Below are positions 1 through 5,315 of a stretch of 5,700 bases of DNA, piece by piece. The stretch is from an uncultured Rhodopirellula sp. Lineage in GTDB: Bacteria > Planctomycetota > Planctomycetia > Pirellulales > Pirellulaceae. The DNA is taken from NCBI GenBank assembly GCA_913061385.1, contig CAJXTM010000307.1:1-5700 (forward strand), written 5' to 3'. Below the pieces are notes generated by a model. That model worked only from the letters and a program-made list of their open reading frames with translations, was not told the origin of the DNA and searched no databases. Position 1 is the first letter of the stretch, and each line of letters begins with the position of its first letter. Made by a program: the position numbers and the translations under genes.

Positions 1-48
1 CGAGATCAGCCTCGGTCTCGTGGGCTCGGAGATGTGTATAAGAGACAG
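1..48 (+). other. Untrimmed Nextera i7-side library adapter (artefact, not genomic)
   Basis: Positions 15-48 match the Nextera read-2 transposase adapter, ending in the 19-base Tn5 mosaic end (30-48, ending TATAAGAGACAG). Positions 1-6 (CGAGAT) match the end of the P7 primer. The 8 bases between them (CAGCCTCG, 7-14) fit an i7 index, and from memory they match Nextera index N710. The whole stretch is synthetic and genomic sequence starts at 49. An open frame passes through it and gives the false N-terminus MYKRQ to the next gene. On the other strand it encodes the equally artificial peptide LLYTSPSPRD. Confidence 0.98.
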
Positions 49-1263
49 CGTTTTGAAGAGCGATCCGATGAATTAGCAATGTCACTCTGCATTGAGGCTG
101 GCAAACCAATCAATGATGCTCGCGGTGAGGTGACACGTCTGATTGATACGTTCCGGATTGCCTCTGAGGAATCGGTACGGATCAGCGGTGAGGTCATGAA
201 CTTGGAGATATCACCCCGCGCCAAGGGCTACCGAGGAATGTTTCAGCGGGTACCAATCGGCCCCTGCTCTTTCATCTCTCCTTTCAACTTTCCATTGAAT
301 TTAGCAGCCCACAAAATCGCACCCGCATTGGCCGTGGGGTGCCCTTTCGTGCTCAAGCCAGCCAGTCGGACCCCGATTGGAGCGTTGATGATAGGAGAGA
401 TTTTGGCAGAAACCGATCTTCCCGCCGGTGCATTTTCAATTTTACCTTGCAGCCGCGATGGTGCTGACCTATTCACAACTGACGACCGGCTCAAACTTCT
501 CAGTTTTACCGGCTCACCAGAAGTGGGTTGGAAACTGAAAGCCAAGGCTGGCAAGAAACCCGTAGTGCTGGAACTGGGTGGCAATGCAGCCTGTATTGTT
601 GACCACGACACAGATCTCGAGGATGCGGTCGCCCGGCTGGTGATAGGTGCTTTTTATCAGTCTGGACAAAGTTGCATTGGCGTCCAGCGCATCTTGGTTC
701 ACGACAGCATTTACGAAACTCTGCGGGACAAACTGGTAGTCGCTACCCAAAAGTTGGTTGCGGGTGACCCCAAGCAGGAAGACACCTTCATTGGTCCCAT
801 GATTTCAGAATCTGAAGCTGAGCGTCTTGAGAACTGGATCAAATCGGCGCTTGACGCAGGAGGCCAACTTCTTTGCGGAGGTCAGCGGCAGGGTGCCATG
901 CTTGAAGCCACCCTCCTGGAACAAGTACCAACGGAGGAACCAATTTGTGCCAGCGAAGCATTCGGTCCTGTGGCAGTGTTGAGTCGCTTCAGCTCATTTG
1001 ACGAGGCTCTGCGAGAAGTCAACAACAGTGAGTTTGGCCTGCAAGCAGGCATTTTCACGCGTGATCTCTACAAGATGCAGAAGGCTTGGGATGAACTGGA
1101 AGTGGGTGGCGTTGTGATTGGCGATGTCCCATCGTGGAGAGTCGACAACATGCCTTATGGCGGTGTCAAAGACAGTGGCCTTGGTCGCGAGGGAATTCGC
1201 TTTGCCATGGAAGACATGACAGAAATCCGCAACCTTGTGATTCGAACCCCCAACGCTGGCTGA
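49..1263 (+). CDS. Aldehyde dehydrogenase, NAD(P)-dependent, 5'-truncated (ALDH family 21 / lactaldehyde dehydrogenase-like)
   Basis: Oxidises an aldehyde to the carboxylic acid with NAD(P)+ through a cysteine thiohemiacetal, probably in the cytosol. Counting from CGT at 49 as residue 1, the 404 codons hold the ALDH active site in order: Asn80 in PFNFPLN, Lys103 in VLKPA (cofactor contact), general base Glu175 in LELGGN, nucleophile Cys209 in GQSC, and Glu303 in EAFGPV. The C-terminal YGGVKDSGLGREG motif is present. Full-length relatives have about 475 residues, so some 70 N-terminal residues are missing because the library fragment ends here. The true start is not in the window, and the GTG at 34 lies in adapter. 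Wording around the motifs resembles the ALDH21/RNP123-like and lactaldehyde dehydrogenase-like groups, but the substrate cannot be read from sequence. It ends at TGA 1261-1263 and converges on hemL. Confidence 0.95.
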   Translation, partial: RFEERSDELAMSLCIEAGKPINDARGEVTRLIDTFRIASEESVRISGEVMNLEISPRAKGYRGMFQRVPIGPCSFISPFNFPLNLAAHKIAPALAVGCPFVLKPASRTPIGALMIGEILAETDLPAGAFSILPCSRDGADLFTTDDRLKLLSFTGSPEVGWKLKAKAGKKPVVLELGGNAACIVDHDTDLEDAVARLVIGAFYQSGQSCIGVQRILVHDSIYETLRDKLVVATQKLVAGDPKQEDTFIGPMISESEAERLENWIKSALDAGGQLLCGGQRQGAMLEATLLEQVPTEEPICASEAFGPVAVLSRFSSFDEALREVNNSEFGLQAGIFTRDLYKMQKAWDELEVGGVVIGDVPSWRVDNMPYGGVKDSGLGREGIRFAMEDMTEIRNLVIRTPNAG

Positions 1264-1333
1264 TGTTCACTCAAAAGCTTTCGCCTACGAGTTCAAAAGC
1301 GGCCAGATGAAACGGCTCACAGGGAACGCGACC

Positions 1334-1376
1334 AGCACGAACAACGCGGCCTGATCCAGCAGGCGTGTTGCGTGCT
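1334..1376. terminator. Imperfect hairpin between convergent genes, possible bidirectional terminator
   Basis: In the 142-base gap between the ALDH stop and the hemL stop, AGCACG (1334-1339) pairs with CGTGCT (1371-1376). AACA (1340-1343) then pairs with TGTT (1366-1369), and GCCTG (1349-1353) with CAGGC (1360-1364), with small bulges and a 6-base loop. That is about 15 pairs. No T-run follows on either strand, so it is not a classical intrinsic terminator. Its place between two convergent 3' ends supports a transcript-end or mRNA-stability role by inference. The rest of 1264-1405 holds nothing I can identify apart from an 8-base direct repeat, TCAAAAGC (1271-1278 and 1293-1300). Confidence 0.4.
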
Positions 1377-1405
1377 CGATCGGCAGCGGACAAATGCCGT
1401 ATTGA

Positions 1406-2713
1406 TCAGGCGATTGTTTTCAGCACTTTTGCAGCCGCATCAATCGTTTCCTCGATCATAGCCTCAGTGTGCAGCCGGCTGAAGAAAAGCGACTCGAACT
1501 GGCTACAAGGCATGTAAACGCCCTCATTAATCAATCCCCAAAAGTAGCGACCAAAGGCCTCTCGGTCACAACGATCAGCACCTTGCCAATCATGAACCGG
1601 ATCGGGGTTGAAGAACAGAGTTATCATGCTTCCGACCTGCCTTACCTGATGAGGGATCCCCGCTTCAGTCGCAGCATGATCGAGACCTGCGGCCAACTGC
1701 TTACCCCGTTCTTCCAGTTGTTCATAAGGAGGATCATCCCGCAACAAACGCAAGGTTGTACTACCAGCGGCGACAGCGACGGGATTACCACTCAACGTGC
1801 CGGCCTGAAAAACCTTGCCCGCGGGCAAAACCTGATCCATGATGTCAGCCCGGCCACCGTAGGCTCCCAATGGCATGCCGCCACCGACAATTTTTCCAAG
1901 CGTGGTCATATCAGGTCGAATTCCATAACGTTCCTGTGCTCCACCGAAAGCCAGACGGAAACCGGTCATCACCTCGTCAAAGATCAGAATCGCGCCATCT
2001 TTCTCGGTTTCGCTTCTCAAACATGCCAGGAATTCAGAAGTCGCTGGGACGCAACCCATATTACCCACAACGGGTTCAAGGATGACTGCTGCGATCTGGC
2101 CGGAAAATTCTGCAAACGCTGCAATCACTTCTTCGCAACTATTGTACGACAGCACGATCGTATCCTGGCCCGCACCGGTCGTGACACCGGGTGAATCAGG
2201 CACACCAAGCGTGGCAGCAGCACTGCCTGCTGCGACCAGCAGGCTGTCAACGTGGCCATGGTAATTGCCAGCGAATTTGATGATTTTGTCCCGTCCGGTC
2301 GCGCCACGTGCCACACGAATTGCACTCATCGTGGCTTCGGTCCCGCTGTTGACCAGACGAACCTTTTCAACACTGTCGACCGCCTCAATGATTTGCTCGG
2401 CCAAACCTGACTCAGCTTCCGTCGGAGCGCCGTAACTTGTGCCACGCTGCGCGGCCTGTGTGATCGCCTCAATCACCTCCGGGTGGGCATGTCCCAGAAT
2501 CATGGGCCCCCAAGAACCGATGTAGTCGAGATACTGCCGACCATCGATATCATACAGATAGGGCCCCTTCGCATGCTCGATAAACAGTGGCGTGCCGCCG
2601 ACGGCTCCGAAAGCCCGTGCTGGGCTATTGACTCCACCTGGCATCAACTTTCGAGCACGCTCGAATGCAGCCGCACTTCGATCGCCGATGTTGTGAACGG
2701 TTGTCTTATTCAA
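1406..2713 (-). CDS. hemL: Glutamate-1-semialdehyde 2,1-aminomutase
   Basis: PLP enzyme that converts glutamate-1-semialdehyde to 5-aminolevulinate, the last step of the C5 route to tetrapyrroles, in the cytosol. The 435 residues match the usual 425-435. Motifs in order: N-terminal LMPGGVNSPARAF (23-35), SGTEA (123-127) and YHGH (151-154) for cofactor binding, FDEVMTGFR (245-253) with PLP-contacting Asp246, the Schiff-base lysine Lys274 in TLGKIVGGG, and the C-terminal SQFES...HTE segment. Position 403 is Cys where relatives often have Pro. The start is TTG at 2713-2711: an in-frame TGA lies seven codons upstream, no ATG precedes residue 24, and AGAGAGG sits 5 bases before TTG. It is last in the minus-strand series, separated from trxA by 371 bases with a terminator-like hairpin, so it is probably transcribed at least partly on its own. 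It converges with the ALDH gene. Confidence 0.97.
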   Translation of the reverse strand: MNKTTVHNIGDRSAAAFERARKLMPGGVNSPARAFGAVGGTPLFIEHAKGPYLYDIDGRQYLDYIGSWGPMILGHAHPEVIEAITQAAQRGTSYGAPTEAESGLAEQIIEAVDSVEKVRLVNSGTEATMSAIRVARGATGRDKIIKFAGNYHGHVDSLLVAAGSAAATLGVPDSPGVTTGAGQDTIVLSYNSCEEVIAAFAEFSGQIAAVILEPVVGNMGCVPATSEFLACLRSETEKDGAILIFDEVMTGFRLAFGGAQERYGIRPDMTTLGKIVGGGMPLGAYGGRADIMDQVLPAGKVFQAGTLSGNPVAVAAGSTTLRLLRDDPPYEQLEERGKQLAAGLDHAATEAGIPHQVRQVGSMITLFFNPDPVHDWQGADRCDREAFGRYFWGLINEGVYMPCSQFESLFFSRLHTEAMIEETIDAAAKVLKTIA

Positions 2714-2718
2714 ATTGG

Positions 2719-2725
2719 CCTCTCT
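2719..2725 (-). promoter_or_regulatory. Ribosome binding site that fixes the TTG start of hemL
   Basis: On the minus strand AGAGAGG lies 5 bases (CCAAT) upstream of the TTG at 2713-2711. It is the only purine-rich Shine-Dalgarno-like run in the short stretch between the in-frame upstream TGA and that codon, so it supports TTG as the real start. Confidence 0.7.
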
Positions 2726-2781
2726 CGATAATCAAACAACAGAAAGTTCCGCCCAGCCCGAGGTGTCGCTGGTTCGACGGG

Positions 2782-2812
2782 TAAAATAGAAGCGGGCAAT
2801 CCTCCACCCGCT
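2782..2812 (-). terminator. Intrinsic-terminator-like hairpin upstream of hemL
   Basis: Read on the minus strand, AGCGGG (2812-2807) pairs with CCCGCT (2796-2791) across a 10-base loop and is followed directly by TCTATTTTA (2790-2782). A GC-rich stem with a T-rich tail is the intrinsic-terminator pattern, though the T-run is interrupted. It lies 68 bases before the hemL start, so it either ends transcription coming from trxA or acts as an attenuator in a hemL leader. Only 68 bases remain downstream for a hemL promoter, and I see no clear one there. Confidence 0.45.
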
Positions 2813-2935
2813 GCAGGAGAAACCGGAGGAGAGGTAGCTTTGAAAACAGGCTAACAGATGACAGCCAGCTGACAAAGTTCTACAAACTGGCCTCTCACTC
2901 GCCGACGCTTCGAGGAGACGGCAATGTTGACGTTG

Positions 2936-2965
2936 TGGGCGGAGGTTCTTGGTTTCCACCGCCCA
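2936..2965. repeat. Inverted repeat (7-bp GC-rich stem)
   Basis: TGGGCGG (2936-2942) and CCGCCCA (2959-2965) are perfect complements. After one A/A mismatch, GG (2944-2945) can pair with CC (2956-2957), leaving a 10-base loop. No T-run follows on either strand. It lies in the trxA-hemL spacer and could be a 3' stability structure or part of a leader; its function is unknown. Confidence 0.4.
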
Positions 2966-3008
2966 GAGTCAGAAGCACCCCGGTTAGCACACCTCAACCA
3001 ACGGCAAC

Positions 3009-3038
3009 GCAGCCAGCAAAACCTAAAAGGTTAGCTGC
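3009..3038. repeat. Two-part stem-loop downstream of trxA
   Basis: GCAGC (3009-3013) pairs with GCTGC (3034-3038), and inside it AACCT (3020-3024) pairs with AGGTT (3028-3032) with a 3-base loop. A second stem, GGGCC/GGCCC (3041-3045/3051-3055), is adjacent. These lie 30-76 bases after the trxA stop in its direction of transcription, so they may protect or end the trxA mRNA. There is no proper T-run. Confidence 0.35.
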
Positions 3039-3053
3039 ATGGGCCTCACTGGC

Positions 3054-3083
3054 CCTGTAATCTCCGGTCCTGTAATCCCCGGC
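3054..3083. repeat. 15-base tandem repeat, two copies
   Basis: CCTGTAATCTCCGGT (3054-3068) is followed directly by CCTGTAATCCCCGGC (3069-3083), with 13 of 15 bases identical. The second copy ends one base before the trxA stop codon complement, so the repeat starts right after the gene. It looks like a small local duplication; no role is evident. Confidence 0.75.
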
Positions 3084-3084
3084 C

Positions 3085-3414
3085 TCAAGCAGAAGCCGAG
3101 TCAAGTGCTTCCTGCAGGGCAGTCTTGGGTCGAACGCCGACAAAACTCTCAACAGGCTCGCCGCCTTTGAAAAGAAGCAGCGTAGGAATGCTGGTGATAC
3201 CGAAGCGTTGCGCCACGCCTGGGTTATCATCAATATTCACTTTACCAATGCTGACAGATGGATTCTCGCTGGCCAATTCGTCAATCATCGGAGCGATTTG
3301 GCGGCACGGGCCACACCAAGGTGCCCAAAAGTCAACAAGGACTGCACCATCAGCCTGCAGCACATCGGCATCGAAATTGTCATCAGTGAATTCTTTTACG
3401 GCATCAGAAGCCAT
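3085..3414 (-). CDS. trxA: Thioredoxin
   Basis: Small cytosolic dithiol-disulfide oxidoreductase. It reduces disulfides in partner proteins (for example ribonucleotide reductase or peroxiredoxins) and is normally recharged by thioredoxin reductase. The 109-residue length is typical. The redox motif WCGPC lies at 33-37, with Asp28 in VDFWAPW matching the buried acid of the family and the cis-proline at Pro77 in TSIPT. No signal peptide or membrane segment is visible. The start is ATG at 3414-3412, with AAGGA 9 bases upstream. A strong sigma70-like promoter ends about 103 bases upstream of the start, after the hairpin that follows the Nudix gene, so trxA appears to be its own transcription unit with a leader of about 97 bases. 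Thioredoxin reductase is not in the window. Confidence 0.97.
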   Translation of the reverse strand: MASDAVKEFTDDNFDADVLQADGAVLVDFWAPWCGPCRQIAPMIDELASENPSVSIGKVNIDDNPGVAQRFGITSIPTLLLFKGGEPVESFVGVRPKTALQEALDSASA

Positions 3415-3429
3415 CGTCTTCTTTCCTTC

Positions 3430-3443
3430 ATTTACTGGTAAAT
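3430..3443. repeat. Palindrome ATTTAC-TG-GTAAAT in the trxA leader
   Basis: Two perfect 6-base half sites flank a 2-base centre, 15-28 bases upstream of the trxA start and overlapping no coding sequence. It could be a regulator site or an RNA element near the ribosome binding site. Just upstream in the leader, CAGGT (3451-3455) and ACCTG (3465-3469) can form a second small stem. Function is inferred only. Confidence 0.35.
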
Positions 3444-3517
3444 CGTCGTTCAGGTCACTTTCCTACCTGGCAACGCATCAAGAGACAGCGACAGCCATCA
3501 CTCGTACTGAGTTCAAG

Positions 3518-3545
3518 ATTGTAAGAACCGCGGCGGCGATGTCAA
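3518..3545 (-). promoter_or_regulatory. Sigma70-type promoter for trxA
   Basis: On the minus strand a perfect -35 box TTGACA (3545-3540) is followed after 16 bases by TACAAT (3523-3518), a 5 of 6 match to the -10 consensus. Transcription would start near 3511, giving a leader of about 97 bases before the trxA ATG. Its position after the hairpin at 3572-3599 and before trxA fits an independent promoter. Confidence 0.7.
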
Positions 3546-3571
3546 TTTGATGCAAAAACATCCACATCACG

Positions 3572-3599
3572 AAAACCGCCATCAGAGCCGGTTTTTTTT
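3572..3599. terminator. Hairpin with T-runs after the Nudix gene, probable bidirectional terminator
   Basis: AAAACCG (3572-3578) pairs with CGGTTTT (3589-3595) over a 10-base loop. The plus strand then continues as a run of eight T in total (3592-3599), and on the minus strand the stem itself ends in TTTT. It lies 90 bases past the Nudix stop and upstream of the trxA promoter, so it probably ends the epimerase-Nudix transcript. The longer T-run is on the plus strand, where no gene was found. A second small stem, CGGTT/AACCG (3634-3638/3642-3646), lies between it and the Nudix stop. Confidence 0.55.
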
Positions 3600-3689
3600 C
3601 GCTATCGGGGATGCAATTCATCTATCTGGGTCACGGTTCGCAACCGGTAATACAAAAAGACTGACGGATTGGCAGGCAAGCCGAGAGTC

Positions 3690-4433
3690 TCAGCCCAACT
3701 CATGCAAGACCTGGGCCAATTGGTCCAGAATCAATGCCGTGGCGCCCCAAATCGGGTGCCCCTGATGGGTGACGACTGGCGTTCGAAAGCGCAACTGATC
3801 AACCTCGCCAGTCTCTGCCACCACCCGCTTCACCAAGTGGTGCTGCTTGATCAAGTGGGGCTGCTGGTCGTTCAAATCCGAATTTGGATCTTTCTCTGGA
3901 ACAGGCTGGTGCCAGACTCTGGAATTCCTGGCGTACCCATCGGTTGCGAGTTGCATCAACCGTGCCAGCGGCAAGCTGATGACCTGCGCGACCTCCACTG
4001 GGTCAGGATTCCACGAGTCAGGATGCTCGATGATGGCGACCACGGGATGTACCAGATTGTCACTGGCATAAACATACTGCGGTGAGAGCTGACCACAGGA
4101 TGCAGTTACTTTTGCATCGACCCCCAGTTCTTCCCGAAACTCTCTGAAAGCTGCTTCAGACATTGTCTCGCCAGCTTCAACACGCCCGCCGGGGAAGCAG
4201 ACCTGACCTGCATGATGCTGCAGACTCTGAGGCCGCAGTGTCAAAGGAATCACCCATCCCTGCTTGGGACAGTGATACAAAGTTACAGCCACAGCAGCGA
4301 TCCGTGATTGTGGTCGCGCTGGACCTCGATGCCGGCCATAAGACAGTTCCGGTACCATTCTGGGTCGCGGCAAAGGCATGCCGCCACACAGGCGAGAACT
4401 GATTCGTTCAATTGCGGTACGAGAAACCAACAT
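3690..4433 (-). CDS. Nudix hydrolase, NudL / CoA pyrophosphatase-like
   Basis: Predicted to hydrolyse a nucleoside-diphosphate-X compound, most likely CoA or a related dinucleotide, using Mg or Mn in the cytosol. The Nudix box G-x5-E-x7-REFREELGV is complete at residues 83-105 (Gly83, Glu89, Arg97, Glu98, Glu101, Glu102, Gly104). It is preceded by LQHHAGQVCFPGG (71-83), which resembles the CoA-pyrophosphatase (UPF0035) signature but with Pro and Gln at two positions that are usually Ser/Ala and Arg. The late WGATALIL segment (229-236) also recurs in that group. At 247 residues it is longer than typical NudL (about 190): there are about 40 extra N-terminal residues and a charged insert near 178-204. 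The start is ATG 4433-4431, with ACGAGG 7 bases upstream and an in-frame TGA just before. It lies 53 bases after the epimerase-like gene, probably in the same transcript. Substrate is inferred. Confidence 0.88.
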   Translation of the reverse strand: MLVSRTAIERISSRLCGGMPLPRPRMVPELSYGRHRGPARPQSRIAAVAVTLYHCPKQGWVIPLTLRPQSLQHHAGQVCFPGGRVEAGETMSEAAFREFREELGVDAKVTASCGQLSPQYVYASDNLVHPVVAIIEHPDSWNPDPVEVAQVISLPLARLMQLATDGYARNSRVWHQPVPEKDPNSDLNDQQPHLIKQHHLVKRVVAETGEVDQLRFRTPVVTHQGHPIWGATALILDQLAQVLHELG

Positions 4434-4458
4434 GCATCTGCCTCGTCATCTGCGGATG

Positions 4459-4476
4459 AATCATGTTTCCATGATT
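4459..4476 (-). repeat. Intercistronic stem-loop with GAAA tetraloop
   Basis: Between the epimerase-like stop and the Nudix start, AATCATG (4459-4465) and CATGATT (4470-4476) are perfect complements with 4 bases between them. In the minus-strand mRNA the loop reads GAAA, a stable GNRA tetraloop closed by a G-C pair. The stem is AT-rich and no T-run follows, so it is unlikely to end transcription. An mRNA processing or stability role is inferred. Confidence 0.5.
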
Positions 4477-4486
4477 TACAGATGGC

Positions 4487-5233
4487 TTACATCAATGTTT
4501 CAAGCAAACGTCGCAATTTACGCAACTCAACGCGTTGATCCATCTCATCACAAGGTGTCATGTGAACAACCAAGCCACGATCGTACTTGTCGCGTTCAAG
4601 CTGCGTGACAATTTTTCCGTAGTCCACTTCACCCTGACCAACGCTGACCTGGAATGCATCCGGCCGTGAATCACGAAGGTGCACATTGCAGACAAACTTG
4701 AGAATTTTATCGAGATTTTTTCCGTTCGCACTGCCACAGATATAAACACTCGGGTCGAGCGTAATCCCTAGGCCATCGACGTTGTTGCACAAAACCATCA
4801 GAGTGTCAGGATCTTCACTCAGGCAACCTAACTGACTTCGAACGGCAACGCGAATTCCCTCGGTTTCACCGATCGTCACGAGTTGCTGCAGATGCTCCAC
4901 TTCCTCATTGAAAGGAGTACCATGCTCACCTGAAGGCACAGTGATGTTGACCACTTTAGTGGTCTTGGCGATACGACAGAACTCCTTGAAGTCTTCGTAA
5001 AACTGCTCGCCCTTGGTGCCTAATTCAAGGCTGTAACTCGATATATCCAGACGATGAGTATGCCTCAATATCTGAACGGCTCGATCGGGATCCCCAATGA
5101 GCTGGCTTGGCTTGAGGGTGCCAGATTCGTGAACCGCTATTTCAACGGCCGCAAATTCAAGATCAGTGAGCACCTCGATGGCCTCTTCGAATTCCATCTC
5201 GGGCCAGCACTCAGTTGACGCTGCTACAAACAC
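4487..5233 (-). CDS. Sugar phosphate isomerase/epimerase-like TIM-barrel protein (AP endonuclease family 2 fold)
   Basis: A 248-residue protein with the xylose-isomerase-like barrel pattern: VEIAVH (30-35), ISSYSLELG (64-72), TKVVNITVPSG (92-102), GIRVAVRSQLG (126-136), GITLDPS (156-162), CNVHLRDS (182-189), VGQGEVDYGKIV (198-209) and GLVVHMTP (220-227). Enzymes of this fold usually bind a metal through Glu-Asp-His-Glu on strands 5 to 8. Here Asp160 and His185 are kept, but the strand-5 Glu is absent (Arg132/Ser133 region) and the strand-8 Glu position reads His224/Met225. A real isomerase activity is therefore uncertain. No signal peptide is seen. The sequence recalls a protein I associate with planctomycetes. 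The start is GTG 5233-5231, with AAGGA 7 bases upstream and an in-frame TAG eight codons upstream. It probably heads an operon with the Nudix gene. Substrate is unknown. Confidence 0.85.
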   Translation of the reverse strand: MFVAASTECWPEMEFEEAIEVLTDLEFAAVEIAVHESGTLKPSQLIGDPDRAVQILRHTHRLDISSYSLELGTKGEQFYEDFKEFCRIAKTTKVVNITVPSGEHGTPFNEEVEHLQQLVTIGETEGIRVAVRSQLGCLSEDPDTLMVLCNNVDGLGITLDPSVYICGSANGKNLDKILKFVCNVHLRDSRPDAFQVSVGQGEVDYGKIVTQLERDKYDRGLVVHMTPCDEMDQRVELRKLRRLLETLM

Positions 5234-5240
5234 GTTGTGA

Positions 5241-5245
5241 TCCTT
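5241..5245 (-). promoter_or_regulatory. Ribosome binding site supporting the GTG start
   Basis: AAGGA on the minus strand lies 7 bases upstream of the GTG at 5233-5231. The frame is closed by TAG shortly upstream and offers no ATG before the conserved FVAASTE beginning, so GTG is the best start. Confidence 0.7.
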
Positions 5246-5281
5246 ACTTAGCTACCTTGAATCCATCAGACCCTGACAACA

Positions 5282-5315
5282 GCAACGACCCTACGGTTTT
5301 GGGTCACTCCGTTGC
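5282..5315 (-). repeat. Two-part hairpin upstream of the epimerase-like gene
   Basis: GCAACG (5282-5287) pairs with CGTTGC (5310-5315). Inside it ACCC (5288-5291) pairs with GGGT (5301-5304), with a 5-base bulge on one side and a 9-base loop. On the minus strand it would lie about 49 bases before the GTG start. It directly abuts the direct repeat at 5316-5344. No good T-run follows, so a leader structure or weak terminator are both possible. Confidence 0.45.

Larger units (their letters stand above)
2714..3084. other. 371-base spacer between trxA and hemL, non-coding
   Basis: The small open frames here (for example minus 2959-2732) look like no known protein, have odd composition and lack ribosome binding sites. 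Minus-strand order from trxA: a 15-base tandem repeat (3083-3054), a short GGGCC/GGCCC stem (3055-3041), a two-part stem (3038-3009), a 7-bp GC stem (2965-2936), a weak promoter-like pair (TTGTCA 2875-2870, 16 bases, TAGCCT 2853-2848, a poor -10), and a hairpin plus T-rich run (2812-2782). The spacer probably holds the 3' end of the trxA transcript and the promoter and leader of hemL. No known riboswitch consensus was recognised. Confidence 0.6.

Noticed and set aside
1469..2194. Long plus-strand open frame (241 codons) opposite hemL
   Set aside because: It is antisense to a complete, well-conserved hemL gene, its translation resembles no protein I recognise, and it looks like a codon-bias shadow.
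2732..2959. 75-codon minus-strand frame just upstream of hemL
   Set aside because: Cys- and Arg-rich, with no recognisable motif and no ribosome binding site seen; it overlaps the hairpins of a spacer that looks non-coding.
3480..3488. AAGAGACAG in the trxA leader matches the last 9 bases of the Tn5 mosaic end, suggesting an internal adapter junction or chimera
   Set aside because: Only 9 of 19 mosaic-end bases match, no adapter sequence surrounds it, and the trxA promoter and leader read continuously across it. A chance match is the simpler explanation.
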